From Candidatus Fermentithermobacillaceae bacterium (GTDB lineage Bacteria > Bacillota > Sulfobacillia > Fermentithermobacillales > Fermentithermobacillaceae), in assembly GCA_012512325.1 (NCBI GenBank), contig JAAZEL010000075.1:1-33139 (forward strand): a DNA stretch of 33,139 nt, in the 5' to 3' direction. The notes beneath the pieces are model-generated. The model was given only the letters and a program-made list of their open reading frames with translations. It searched no databases and was not told the DNA's origin. The position numbers and the translations under genes were made by a program. The number at the start of each line of letters is the position of its first letter. Position 1 is the stretch's first letter. This document shows positions 1 through 8,358 of the stretch, piece by piece.

Positions 1-1537
1 CAGCTACGTCTCCCACGGCCAAGTCTTTAAACGCTATATGGTCGCCGTCATAGATGATCACCGCATCGGAATGCAGGGTAAGGGAACGCTTTCTGCCGGT
101 GTCCGTCTCGATCTCCAGGGTACGGGTGCTGCCCGAGGTTTGCTTGGCCTTGATGGTTCCGGTCAGATGGGTGCTGTCGTCCTCAAGTATCCTGATGTGG
201 TACAACTTGCCGTTGCGCAGTTTCCCGTGGATGACGTCTCCTACCGCAAGCCGCGAAGGTGAATACTCATAACGGCCGTCTGTGACCGTGCAAGCTGACT
301 CCAGGGTGAGGGTCTCCGAACCCTTTTCCGTCTTGACTGTAATCACAACTTCCCCTTTGCTTGTGGTCAGTTTGGCAACAATCGTACCGAGGATCTCACC
401 GGTCTTGACAGGTGCAGAGGTTCCGCGCTTGACTATGGTAATAAGCACTGCCACATCGGCCGGGTTGGTCAAGACCTTGACCGTGTCTCCTACTTTGATG
501 TCGCTTATCGAACCCTGCTTAGAGTCCTCCAGGAATACAACTGCATCCTTGGAAACGGGATACTCATAGACCCTGCCCGACGCAACCAGGATCTCAATCG
601 AGTTCCTCGAGATATCAACGACTGTTCCCGCAGTGTAGTAGGGCATCTCATCAGGGAGTTCAGCGTCAATGAGCCTGTCAAGTATGGCAGCCATCTCAGC
701 CCTGGTAACCGGCTTATTGGGCTGGAAGGTGTTGTCGGTGTAACCCTTGAACAGCCCCATATCCACTGCCTGTGCCACATAGCCCCAATAGCCGTTCGGG
801 ATGGCCTTGGCATCTTTGAAATCCAACCGGGCGTTCATCTTTTCTTCGGCAAGCTCCCCGTATCCGGCGGCCCTTACCAGGGCTTTTGCCACCCATGCAC
901 GGGTTGCCGGCTTTTCAGGGTCAAGGTCGTCCAGTTCCACCCAACCCTCATCCACAGCTACGAGGATATATCCCAAGGACCATCTTGCAGATACAGGTAC
1001 ATAGGGATACCAAGACCCGCTTGTATAGAACCACCCCGGGGAGTCATCATTGTACGTCCAGTAGTACCAGTGGTTCTTCAGTCTCTTGTTATCCTGCTGC
1101 TTCATGTCCTGATCCAGGCTCAGGTATATGCCTCCGAATCTCTTCTCCAGTTCCTGAGCTTCTTCTTCCAGGCCGAATGCCCTCACCATCATGGCTAAGG
1201 CTTCAGCTTGCTTCACCGGATTGTTGGGCATGAACACATTGCCGTCGTAACCTGCTATTATCCCGAATCCCCGCATCCTCAAAATGGACTCGAGCGCCCA
1301 GAAAGATGGCCCTATGTCAGCGAAACCCAGCTTGTTGGTATGTTTCCAAACTTTCTCTGCCTGCTTGATGAGTTTCTCTATAAGCTTGTTTATCTGCTTG
1401 TGTGAGTAGCCTTTAGCTTCGGCCAAGCCGGACATCCCGACCAAGAGTGACAGTGCCAATACCAAGACCAATGCAGTCCTGAACCGTGTCTTTGCCGATC
1501 GGGACAGCCGGTGCCTGAGGTTTTTGCCACCAGCCAA
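1..1537 (-). CDS. Secreted S-layer homology (SLH) domain protein, 3' end cut by window edge
   Basis: The minus-strand frame stays open for about 512 codons to the window edge, so the C-terminus is missing. The start is TTG at 1537, 8 nt after an AGGAGG site. A signal peptide is visible (Arg-rich first 20 residues, a hydrophobic stretch at about 21-38, likely cleavage near GLAEA). Three SLH modules follow at about 72-120, 180-226 and 238-290; the third is the most typical (FKDAK, then WGYVAQAVDMGLFKGY, then NKPVTRAEMAAIL). SLH triplets bind pyruvylated secondary cell-wall polymer and anchor proteins to the envelope. After residue 300 come three beta-rich repeats of about 70 residues, each ending in a D-(I/L)-x-V-G-D-x-(V/I) type motif, which recall the DUF5666 style of small beta modules. 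Surface anchoring is well supported; the role of the tail is unknown. Confidence 0.85.
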   Translation of the reverse strand, partial: MAGGKNLRHRLSRSAKTRFRTALVLVLALSLLVGMSGLAEAKGYSHKQINKLIEKLIKQAEKVWKHTNKLGFADIGPSFWALESILRMRGFGIIAGYDGNVFMPNNPVKQAEALAMMVRAFGLEEEAQELEKRFGGIYLSLDQDMKQQDNKRLKNHWYYWTYNDDSPGWFYTSGSWYPYVPVSARWSLGYILVAVDEGWVELDDLDPEKPATRAWVAKALVRAAGYGELAEEKMNARLDFKDAKAIPNGYWGYVAQAVDMGLFKGYTDNTFQPNKPVTRAEMAAILDRLIDAELPDEMPYYTAGTVVDISRNSIEILVASGRVYEYPVSKDAVVFLEDSKQGSISDIKVGDTVKVLTNPADVAVLITIVKRGTSAPVKTGEILGTIVAKLTTSKGEVVITVKTEKGSETLTLESACTVTDGRYEYSPSRLAVGDVIHGKLRNGKLYHIRILEDDSTHLTGTIKAKQTSGSTRTLEIETDTGRKRSLTLHSDAVIIYDGDHIAFKDLAVGDVA

Positions 1538-1887
1538 ACTTACCGCCTCCTATGTTGATTTGCGCTCCGGCTCATGTTGCCCCTGCAAAACCAAGGGAAA
1601 CCCAAGCCACAGTGGTTTCAGCTATACAATCGACGGGAGACGATGGCTTGTGGATCATAGATGCCATTTTTTGTGGTTGTTGCCTGTTTCTGTTCATCCG
1701 GAAGCCCTTCAATTGCCGAATCCCCGTTGCCGTAACGCCGTTGCCGTACCCTGATCTGGGTCCCAGCATCAGGAACGGGATTTGTAGGGGAAAGCTTCTT
1801 TAAAGCATACAAAAGAGCTTACCGGCATCCGGATCGCCCTTCACTCCAAAGGGAGACACCTTGATCCCTACAACGAGGCTTTCAGCC
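1538..1887. other. Intergenic region, no convincing gene
   Basis: This 350-bp gap lies between the SLH gene and the DUF1893 gene, both on the minus strand. The AGGAGG site of the SLH gene is at 1546-1551. An imperfect hairpin lies at 1750-1773 (arms CCTGATCTGGG and CCCAGCATCAGG) and a short direct repeat CCGTTGCCGTA occurs twice near 1723-1750. A 6-bp hairpin (GAGGCT/AGCCTC) straddles the stop codon of the DUF1893 gene. Neither hairpin is followed by a T-run, so I do not call a terminator. Short open frames here have no ribosome binding site. Confidence 0.5.
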
Positions 1888-2370
1888 TCAGTCCCCCTGG
1901 AGTTTTTTCAAGAGTTCCGAGTAGAATTGCCTGTCGCTTTTGCATGAAACCGCAAGCTGCTCCATGGGGCATAAGCCGTCGCCTGTACGGTTCAGGATTG
2001 ATGGCACAAATTCGCGGCCGTACACCGGTATTCCACGGGCAGCAGCCTCAGCCAGGGCGCGTTGGCTCACCAACCCGCCCCACATAGCCTGGGCACCCAT
2101 GAGCGCCCCCAGCCTGAAGGCGGCAAGCCCCAGCACCTTGTCGCCAAATACCAGGTCGGAATGGTTTGCCATTGCTCGGCCCATCCGCTGCAAGATCAGC
2201 AATGCCGGCCTTATCCCGCTACCTGTTTCACGGTCCAGCACCTGCCCGCCGGCAACGAGCACTGAAGCCCAGCCGGAATCGAGATCACGTTTAGCTACCT
2301 CAAGGCTGAGACGGATGTCTTTTCGGACTTGCGTACAATCCTTTGAATCTCCATGCATGAAATCTGCCAA
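1888..2370 (-). CDS. DUF1893 (TM1506-like) domain protein
   Basis: This 160-residue protein matches the DUF1893 family in my memory of its motifs: a core LVFGDKVLGLAAFRLGALMG followed by a hydrophobic strand, an ALAEAAARGIPVYGREFVP segment, and the diagnostic ending ILNRTGDGLCPMEQLA (family pattern I-x-N-R-x-G-x-G-x-C-P-M-E). The best known structure, Thermotoga TM1506, has a cytidine-deaminase-like fold, but no reaction is established. Cys and Glu of the CPME motif are present. The start is TTG at 2370, 8 nt after GAGGTG. The family domain is usually near 130 residues, so about 25 residues at the N-terminus are extra. It is divergent from the small membrane-protein gene at 2484. Confidence 0.75.
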   Translation of the reverse strand: MADFMHGDSKDCTQVRKDIRLSLEVAKRDLDSGWASVLVAGGQVLDRETGSGIRPALLILQRMGRAMANHSDLVFGDKVLGLAAFRLGALMGAQAMWGGLVSQRALAEAAARGIPVYGREFVPSILNRTGDGLCPMEQLAVSCKSDRQFYSELLKKLQGD

Positions 2371-2483
2371 GCTGCTTTCACCTCATGTCAAGTGTAGCGT
2401 ACCAAGCAGGCTTTGAACATCTGGATCGCTTTCAAGAACTCATAGGGTTTTCCTCCCTGTAATGGTTTTCAGGAAAACAAGAC

Positions 2484-2954
2484 ATGATATCTCTGAGGTG
2501 GTTGATGATGCGAAACCTATGGACCAGGGCCCTTTGGGGCGGCATCACCGGCATAGCGGCCATGGACATCATCCTCGGCATTGGCAGGAGCGCGGGCTTG
2601 GTAAAACTCAACCTTCTTGGGGGATTGGCTGACCTGGTGTCGACCGGGGGCATAGCCTATTCTACCAGCGGAGCAATCTTGGGTTTTGTCATCCATCTGC
2701 TCGCCGGCGTGTTGTGGGCGCTGCTTTTCGCCGTGATAGCGCGCAAGCTGCATTCCGGGCACAACCTGATCCTGGGGCTCATAAACGGGCTGGTGGTGTG
2801 GCTCCTGTGGGGACTGATCCTTCCGCCTCTGGGAATTACTCCACAACCGTGGAGTCTGGGGACGCCCAACACCATCATGACGTTGATAGCAAGCTTGGTC
2901 TACGGTTTGGCCACAGGGATTGCCACAAGCGAAGACCTCCTGGCATCAACTTGA
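2484..2954 (+). CDS. Small integral membrane protein of unrecognised family
   Basis: The 156-residue product is almost entirely hydrophobic, with about four predicted membrane segments: roughly 15-35, 60-85, 95-115 and 128-148. The second segment runs GAILGFVIHLLAGVLWALLF and the third contains GLVVWLLWGLILPPLG. A broad similarity to YagU/DUF1440 or YqhR type four-helix proteins is possible, but I do not recognise a signature and assign no function. Two starts are plausible: ATG at 2484 (AGGA 9 nt upstream) and ATG at 2508 (GAGGTG 7 nt upstream, a stronger site), which would remove eight residues. It converges on the YqaA-like gene and is the only plus-strand gene in the first 8 kb. Confidence 0.7.
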   Translation: MISLRWLMMRNLWTRALWGGITGIAAMDIILGIGRSAGLVKLNLLGGLADLVSTGGIAYSTSGAILGFVIHLLAGVLWALLFAVIARKLHSGHNLILGLINGLVVWLLWGLILPPLGITPQPWSLGTPNTIMTLIASLVYGLATGIATSEDLLAST

Positions 2955-2998
2955 GGGAACAAAGGGAATCTGCATTCACCGGCGCTCAGTGATATTGC

Positions 2999-3643
2999 TC
3001 AGTGTTTTGCGACACTCGAGCTCTTAGTAGCTTGCGTATCCTGCTCACCTTGGGAAACCGGTATGGACTTCTTCCGCGTGTACTGTGTTCGGAAGCGGTT
3101 TCCCAGCCAGGCCAATATCAGTACCGCTGCAGTAAGGCCAATTGTGGCCAGGTCGAAGTTACGGCCCAGCAATGAGGCGGCTTCTTCGCCAAGGAAGTAA
3201 ACCAATCCGCCTTCAAGGAAAAACCGTGCACCCCGGCCCACCACAGATGCAATGGTAAACGGCCAAAAACCCACCCTGAAGATGCCCCCGGTCAAAGTGA
3301 ACAGCTTGAAAGGAATGGGCGTGAAGGCCGCAATTCCCACCGCCCACCCGCCGTACTTGGAAAACAGCACTTCAATCGCTGAGATCTTGTCTTGCGGAAA
3401 AAACCTGTCAACAAGAGGCCTGCTTGCTTTTCTTCCAATCCCATATCCAACCATGGCTCCTGCAACCGACGCCACGGTAGTGAGCAGCGCATACCAGAGA
3501 CTCATCTCGGGCCTCATCATAGCCATAGGCAGCAACACGAAGTCAGGAGGTATGGGGAAAAACACGGACTCGCAGAATGCCATCAATGCGAGGCCCAACT
3601 GGCCGTATTCCAATATGATGTCCACTGTCTCGGGACTAAACAC
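2999..3643 (-). CDS. YqaA-like VTT (SNARE-associated/DedA-type) membrane protein
   Basis: This 214-residue protein starts at GTG 3643, 8 nt after AAGGAG. It carries the VTT-domain hallmarks: an N-terminal amphipathic stretch with the acidic-Pro motif ESVFFPIPPDFVLLPM (about 25-40), a GAMVGYGIGRKA segment (about 62-74) and the substrate-groove-like AFTPIPFKLFTLTGGIFR stretch (about 106-123), followed by further membrane helices. The short length and ESxFFPIPPD motif fit the YqaA branch rather than classical DedA. DedA/VTT proteins act in the cytoplasmic membrane, and several are linked to lipid-carrier flipping or proton-coupled transport; the substrate of this branch is not settled. The C-terminal 30 residues are polar and probably cytosolic. 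Confidence 0.85.
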   Translation of the reverse strand: MFSPETVDIILEYGQLGLALMAFCESVFFPIPPDFVLLPMAMMRPEMSLWYALLTTVASVAGAMVGYGIGRKASRPLVDRFFPQDKISAIEVLFSKYGGWAVGIAAFTPIPFKLFTLTGGIFRVGFWPFTIASVVGRGARFFLEGGLVYFLGEEAASLLGRNFDLATIGLTAAVLILAWLGNRFRTQYTRKKSIPVSQGEQDTQATKSSSVAKH

Positions 3644-3768
3644 GGTATTTTCTCCTTAACCCTCAACCAACACGGAGAATCCTTGAAGAGGTTATCGGGT
3701 TCTCATTTGAGAGCTTGATCGGTCGCATAACTTCCGCGCCAGACCGGCCAAAGAGCGTCCAAAGAAAC

Positions 3769-4174
3769 GGTAAGTAGGCCTATAAGCCGGGTTCTGTCGA
3801 GGGTAGTCATCTATCTGGGAGAAAGGTTACCCTTTCCCTCAAGCGGCCATACCCAGGGGCTCGGCGGGCCACGTCATCACCCCTCTATTCGGCCTTGCTC
3901 CGGGCGGGGTTTGCCTGGCCAGCCGGTCACCCGACTGCCGGTAGTCTCTTACACTACCATTTCACCCTTACCGCTGCCCGCGATTTCCCGCTCGGATTAC
4001 CAAGAGGCTGGGCATGCCTCCGGCAAAGCGGGGACCGCATGGCAGAGGCGGTATGTTTCTGTGGCACTTTCCCTAAGGTCACCCTTGCTGGGCGTTACCC
4101 AGCGCCCTGCCCTGTGGAGCCCGGACTTTCCTCAGGCGGCCCAAGGCCGCCCGCGACTACCTAGCCTGCTTACC
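3769..4174 (-). ncRNA. rnpB: RNase P RNA component, bacterial class A
   Basis: On the minus strand the 5' end GGTAAGCAGGC pairs with the 3' end GCCTACTTACC to form helix P1 with one mismatch, giving a 406-nt RNA. Conserved blocks are visible: GAGGAAAGTCCGGGCTCC in the 5' part (around 4113-4130), the CAGAA-containing 3' block GACAGAACCCGGCTTATAGG (3779-3798) that pairs with the GGCTCC region, and the CACAG context near 4109. The RNA is the catalytic subunit that removes 5' leaders from pre-tRNAs. Several apparent open frames across this interval are shadows of the RNA. Confidence 0.95.
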
Positions 4175-4181
4175 ACAAAAC

Positions 4182-4210
4182 AATATAACAAGGCCGGTGG
4201 AAGGCGTCAA
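4182..4210 (-). promoter_or_regulatory. Sigma-A promoter of rnpB
   Basis: On the minus strand, TTGACG (4205-4210) and TATATT (4182-4187) are separated by exactly 17 bp. Seven nucleotides after the -10 box lies the GG that begins helix P1 of RNase P RNA at 4174, so the predicted transcription start coincides with the RNA 5' end. Confidence 0.85.
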
Positions 4211-4425
4211 AGCGTCCAAACCGCTTGACATCCAGAAATACCGGCTACATCAGTCTACTTCTGCCTGGCTTCCTGTGTCAACCACCCCGGCCTGTTGTCT
4301 CTTTCCTCGGTAAACTTATAAATCCTGGTTGTCCAGAAGCTGGTGCCGTCTCCGACGAATGTGGGGCTTGCCCCGCGGGAAGGCGGTGGAACCCCCATCC
4401 GGTGTAGCCATGCAGTGCTTGGTTT

Positions 4426-4989
4426 CTAGAATTCCACTGAAGGCGCTTCTTCAGCCCCTTCTGCCATCTCAAAGTAGGTCCTTGGACCGAAACCCATGAG
4501 CCTGGCGATGACCACAGCCGGGAACTGTTTGATTCTCGTGTTGTAAACCCTGACCTGTTCATTGAACCTTAGCCGCTCCACGGCGATGCGGGTTTCAGTA
4601 CCGCTGAGCTCATCCATCAGCCTAATAAACTGGGCGTCCGCCTTAAGTTCGGGGTAGTTCTCAACGATCACCAACAACCTTGCAAGAGCTGACTCGATTT
4701 CGTTGCTCGCAGCCGTACGCTCTTCAGGAGTTACGGCCTGGTTAAGCCTGGCCCTTGCGTCTGCAATGGCGGTGAACACTTCTTCTTCGTGCTGGGCGTA
4801 ACCCTTGACAGTTGCCACAAGGTTGGGGATGAGGTCATGCCGCCTTTGGAGCTGGTTTTCCACTTGCGCCCACTGTCCGTCAATGGCTTCGCTCTGCTTC
4901 ACCAATCCGTTGTAGGTTGAAACCAACCAAGCTCCTATGACCACTACCAGTCCCAGTACCACAAGCAGAGTAATAGTACCTCTCTTCAT
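4426..4989 (-). CDS. lemA: LemA family protein
   Basis: This LemA protein has 187 residues from the ATG at 4989. A second in-frame ATG at 4995 sits only 2 nt from the GGGAGG site, while 4989 is 8 nt away, so I prefer 4989. A single N-terminal membrane segment (about 6-24) is followed by the LemA signature: YNGLVKQSEAIDGQWAQVEN and then QRRHDLIPNLVATVKGYAQH. The body is a long helical bundle, and the ending contains FP plus a GFGPRTYFE-like segment (family F-x-x-x-x-Y-F). LemA proteins are membrane-anchored with the bundle outside the cytoplasm; their function is poorly defined. It is directly downstream of a TPM-domain gene, a recurrent pairing in bacteria that suggests a joint envelope role. 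Confidence 0.92.
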   Translation of the reverse strand: MKRGTITLLVVLGLVVVIGAWLVSTYNGLVKQSEAIDGQWAQVENQLQRRHDLIPNLVATVKGYAQHEEEVFTAIADARARLNQAVTPEERTAASNEIESALARLLVIVENYPELKADAQFIRLMDELSGTETRIAVERLRFNEQVRVYNTRIKQFPAVVIARLMGFGPRTYFEMAEGAEEAPSVEF

Positions 4990-5112
4990 AGCCATTCCCT
5001 CCCGTTATTCGCCTTATCGAACCTGTCCCTTTGGTCGCATCCGTAGGTGTGAGGCGGTTGGATATCCCCAGCCCGCTTACGGGCCAATCCAATCCCATGC
5101 CAGGTGCATCAG

Positions 5113-6111
5113 TTACCATCTCCGGCTTGCACCGCCTCCGCCACTCCTGCCGCCGCCAAAACCTCTAGGCCCTAAAGAACCGCTCCTGCGGGATCCACGG
5201 CCTCCAAGTCCTCCGAAAAACGGCCCTGGCCCCCCGGTAAACGTGCCTGAATCCGACTGGACGATCGGCCTGGTCCTGTATTTCTTCTCATTGGAATATC
5301 CGCAAACGGGACACCTGTATGTCCGGACTGCCAGCCCGCCTATGGACGCGGTGGCTTCCTGGATTACCTTGTCGGCGACCACCAGCCTGGACCTGCACCT
5401 GGGGCACCGCCTCCTCTTTATGCCCAGATATGCCAGAACGGCCACAGGGAACAGGGCAACCATGGCGAGAAGCAGTGCCGCTTTAAGAGGAATCCCCCGT
5501 TGTATGGGTACTCTGTCCTCCGGAACCGCGGGCTTGTAGCCCTCAGGTGTCGTAATTACGAGTTCTACACCGGCGTCCTCGGCGATGTAATAGGCCGCAT
5601 TCAGAAGCCCTTCATATAGGCCTCTCCCATACTCCCCGTTCTTGAAATACGGGATCATGATGTCGAGGCATTCACCTGCCCGGCCGTCGGTGATAACGGG
5701 CTCAAGGCCGTATCCCACTTCCATGCGGAGTTCCCTTTCTTCCATGGAGACGAGCACCAGCAGGCCCTTGTCCTCACCCTCCTGGCCTATTCCCCATTTT
5801 TCGTAAAGCTTTACGCCGTAGAGCTCGAGGGACTCATCGCCGTGCCCGCTCACAATCGCCACGGCAAAGGTAACCCCCGTTTGCTCCAAGACGGCGTCTG
5901 CAAGGGCATTGAGGTTGTCAATGTCCGATTGGGTCAACACGCCTACATAGTCGTTTATGTTGCCCTTGGGATCCGGGTAGAAAGCTTCCTGATAGGCCGG
6001 AGAATCCGCCAGAAGTATAATCGCCAGGACCAGAACGACGATCCCGGCCGGTCGCGCGCCCTTCTTCCTGAACAATCCGGTTGCTGTCCCGTGAAATGTC
6101 AAGTTCAGCAT
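5113..6111 (-). CDS. TPM-domain (YgcG-like) membrane protein with zinc ribbon and Gly-rich tail
   Basis: The 332-residue product has a signal/anchor segment near 21-37, then the TPM domain: NDYVGVLTQSDIDNLNALAD, then TGVTFAVAIVSGHGDESLELYG, then GIGQEGEDKGLLVLVSMEER and the ELRMEVGYGLEPVITDGRAG block (about 50-190). A membrane segment near 208-228 is followed by a two-CxxC zinc ribbon (CPRCRS and CPVCGYS) and a Gly/Arg/Ser-rich C-terminus ending GGGGASRRW. TPM proteins are envelope-located; the domain is named after TLP18.3, Psb32 and MOLO-1, and phosphatase activity has been reported for some. The zinc ribbon between the membrane helix and the Gly-rich end is a frequent architecture of this subfamily. 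It is upstream of, and probably co-transcribed with, lemA. Confidence 0.88.
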   Translation of the reverse strand: MLNLTFHGTATGLFRKKGARPAGIVVLVLAIILLADSPAYQEAFYPDPKGNINDYVGVLTQSDIDNLNALADAVLEQTGVTFAVAIVSGHGDESLELYGVKLYEKWGIGQEGEDKGLLVLVSMEERELRMEVGYGLEPVITDGRAGECLDIMIPYFKNGEYGRGLYEGLLNAAYYIAEDAGVELVITTPEGYKPAVPEDRVPIQRGIPLKAALLLAMVALFPVAVLAYLGIKRRRCPRCRSRLVVADKVIQEATASIGGLAVRTYRCPVCGYSNEKKYRTRPIVQSDSGTFTGGPGPFFGGLGGRGSRRSGSLGPRGFGGGRSGGGGASRRW

Positions 6112-6219
6112 CTTAGTAGCCCGACCTCCCCCCTTTCAGCCTTGCCTTGCTAATGCTATCACCAATATATATGTTACGAAAGCCGGGTCGTATAGTCTCA
6201 AGGCTTGTTCCGGGTTCCG

Positions 6220-6633
6220 TCACGGTTGGGAGATTAGCTTGTGAAGGTCTAGGACAAGGTTGGACAAGGAGTCGGCACGCCGGTTCTGCTCCCTGGGTAT
6301 ATGGTGGATTTCCCATTTGGGGAAGTATCGCAGAAGGTATTTCACCCTGTTGTAAAGGGGAAGCAGATTCCCGCTGGAAACCTTGAAGGCACCCTTTATC
6401 TGCTCAACGCAAAGCTTGGAATCCGAGTAGATAGCCACTTCATCTGCTCCCAACTGCCTGGCCTGTTCCAGCCCTAGAATGACAGCTGAGTACTCTGCAA
6501 TGTTGTTGGTGGCATTCCCCAAGAACATGGCGCATTCCTTTTCAGGGAGGCCCTCAACCAGGATTACGGCAGAACAGGCAGCCGGGCCCGGATTGCCCCT
6601 GCAGGCACCGTCGGCGAAAATAGTGGCTTTCAT
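6220..6633 (-). CDS. rnhA: Ribonuclease HI family protein
   Basis: This compact 137-residue RNase H domain has all four acidic positions visible: D8 in FADGACRGNPGPA, E47 in NNIAEYSAV, D71 in IYSDSKL and D121 in RRADSLSN. A conserved-type His precedes the last Asp (HHIPREQNRRAD). The enzyme cuts the RNA strand of RNA:DNA hybrids with two metal ions. The protein lacks an N-terminal hybrid-binding domain. The start ATG at 6633 follows GGAGG by 7 nt. The gene appears to be monocistronic or to lead into the TPM/lemA pair about 110 bp downstream. The symbol follows the family; this is the short Gram-positive/archaeal-like RNase HI type rather than the E. coli form. Confidence 0.9.
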   Translation of the reverse strand: MKATIFADGACRGNPGPAACSAVILVEGLPEKECAMFLGNATNNIAEYSAVILGLEQARQLGADEVAIYSDSKLCVEQIKGAFKVSSGNLLPLYNRVKYLLRYFPKWEIHHIPREQNRRADSLSNLVLDLHKLISQP

Positions 6634-6786
6634 GGAATAACCTCCTCTGCCCTCTACTTTGACACAAACGGCCGGCTTCCTTCAACCATTTATCCTGCGC
6701 CTGAAACAACCGGAGTGGCCGGTCAAGACAGCCACTCCTCACTCCTCACTCCCCGTCCTGCCAATCCGCCACGACCCCTGTGGCAC

Positions 6787-8358
6787 TCACGATCTCTTCG
6801 ACACGACGGACAAGGCCATCCCAAGCAACCCTTTCTTCTGGGCAAAGATGTCCTCCAGGGCGTTGAGCACGTAGTCGATCTGCGCTTTAGTCACCACAAG
6901 AGGAGGCTCAAGCCTCATCACATTGGGATTGTTAAGGGTATACGCCGTGATCACCTGGTGCTTACCCAGGAGCTCTCCTGCAACCAGGGATGCGTAATAC
7001 TCCTTGGCAAACTCGTTGATGGCGCCGGCTGTAAGTTTATCAAGCAAGCCTTCCACCGGCTTGTCAAATTCAACGCCTATGAGAAGCCCCTTTCCCCTGA
7101 CTTCCTTCACCGTCTTGTAGGTTTGCTTGAGGGTCATAAGCCCTTCCAGGAAGTATTCGCCGAGCTCAGCGGCCCGGCCGGGGAGGTCCTCCTCAACCAA
7201 TTTGCTGACGGTCATCAAGCCGGCTGCGCAAGCCCTGGCGCCGCCGCCGAAGGTGGATGTGTGCAGGATGGCCTTGGACAGGCCCCCGTATGCCTTCTCC
7301 CAGACGCTTCTGCAGGCCACGGTGGCACCCAAAGGCATCACACCGCCTCCCAGGGCCTTGGCGAGACACATGATGTCAGGCACGACCCCCTCGTGCTCAC
7401 AAGCGAACATCTTGCCTGTCCTTCCCAGACCGGTCTGCACCTCATCCAGTACAAGAAGGGTATCGTAGGCCCTGGTGAGCTCCCTTACCTCCTTGAGGTA
7501 GCCTTCAGGGGGAACGACCACCCCTGCCTCGCCTTGAATCGGTTCCAGGATAACTGCCGCACATTTGTGCCGCTGCAACGCGCCTTCAAGCGCCTTGATA
7601 TCGCCGAAGGGCACCTCCACGCACCCGGGGACAAGAGGTTCAAAAGGAGCCTTGTATTTCAGGCGGCCGCCCACTGACAAGGCGCCAAGGGTCTTCCCGT
7701 GAAACGCCCCGGTGCAGTGCACAAACACCTGCTTGCCTGTGGCGATCCTGGCCATCTTGAGCGCGCCTTCAACGGCCTCCGCCCCGCTGTTGCAGAAGAA
7801 CGCCATGCTCAAGTCTCCCGGAAGGATGACCGCCAGGTCGTGGGCTAGGGCAGCCTGAAGCGCGCTAGCCTGGGCTTGAAGGTAGTTTGGACGGCTGCCA
7901 GCCTTGTCCAAGCCGGCCAGGATATCAGGGGGATTATGGCCGAAAGGCAAGCTCCCGTAACCCCCTAAGAAGTCAAGGTAACGGGTGCCGGCTTCATCGT
8001 AAACGAAGATCCCCTCCGCGGCCACGAAGTTCTTGTCAAACCCTATGGCTGAGAGCATGGTTTTCAAGCCGGGGTTCACATGTTTTGCGAATAAGCTGCC
8101 TGATTCTTTCCTGCTCAGCTTGAGGGCATTGTCAAGTCCTATGAGGCCGTATATACTCCTTTTGCCCGAGCCCTGATAATCAGGGCCGTCATGCGGACCG
8201 TCACCGGTCAATCTCATCCCAGCCATGTTATCACCGCTTTCCCATGTTTTCCACGTCCCATAGACCTTCCTCAGGCGGAACACCCGCGCAGGCAAACCGA
8301 GCAACCGGGCTTCCGACCGTCTGGATACGGTCTTGTGCACATTTTCGTGCACGTTCAT
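6787..8358 (-). CDS. Class III PLP-dependent aminotransferase (ornithine/putrescine aminotransferase-like)
   Basis: This 523-residue fold-type I enzyme has the class III landmarks: the phosphate-binding FCNSGAEAVEGALKMAR, the GAFHGKTLGALSVGG aromatic stacking region, EPIQGEAGVVVPPEGYL, the cofactor Asp in LLVLDEVQTGLGRTGKMFAC, the Schiff-base Lys in LAKALGGGVMPLGA and the Thr of the HTSTFGGGA loop. The family uses omega-amino groups of ornithine, acetylornithine, putrescine or 4-aminobutyrate. The overall pattern resembles the YgjG (putrescine) group, but substrate cannot be fixed by eye. ATG 8358 has GAGG only 4 nt away; an internal ATG at 8226 (GGTGA 4 nt upstream) would remove a basic 44-residue leader not typical of the family, so the start is uncertain. 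Confidence 0.87.
   Translation of the reverse strand: MNVHENVHKTVSRRSEARLLGLPARVFRLRKVYGTWKTWESGDNMAGMRLTGDGPHDGPDYQGSGKRSIYGLIGLDNALKLSRKESGSLFAKHVNPGLKTMLSAIGFDKNFVAAEGIFVYDEAGTRYLDFLGGYGSLPFGHNPPDILAGLDKAGSRPNYLQAQASALQAALAHDLAVILPGDLSMAFFCNSGAEAVEGALKMARIATGKQVFVHCTGAFHGKTLGALSVGGRLKYKAPFEPLVPGCVEVPFGDIKALEGALQRHKCAAVILEPIQGEAGVVVPPEGYLKEVRELTRAYDTLLVLDEVQTGLGRTGKMFACEHEGVVPDIMCLAKALGGGVMPLGATVACRSVWEKAYGGLSKAILHTSTFGGGARACAAGLMTVSKLVEEDLPGRAAELGEYFLEGLMTLKQTYKTVKEVRGKGLLIGVEFDKPVEGLLDKLTAGAINEFAKEYYASLVAGELLGKHQVITAYTLNNPNVMRLEPPLVVTKAQIDYVLNALEDIFAQKKGLLGMALSVVSKRS

Noticed and set aside
1524-1812. Several 60-85 codon frames on both strands
   Set aside because: No ribosome binding sites, no recognisable protein features, and they overlap the start region of the SLH gene.
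3895-4228. Two overlapping open frames of 89 and 105 codons
   Set aside because: They run antisense across RNase P RNA and have no ribosome binding site; the RNA explains the conservation.
6715-7677. A 320-codon plus-strand frame
   Set aside because: It is antisense to the class III aminotransferase, whose catalytic motifs are unambiguous.
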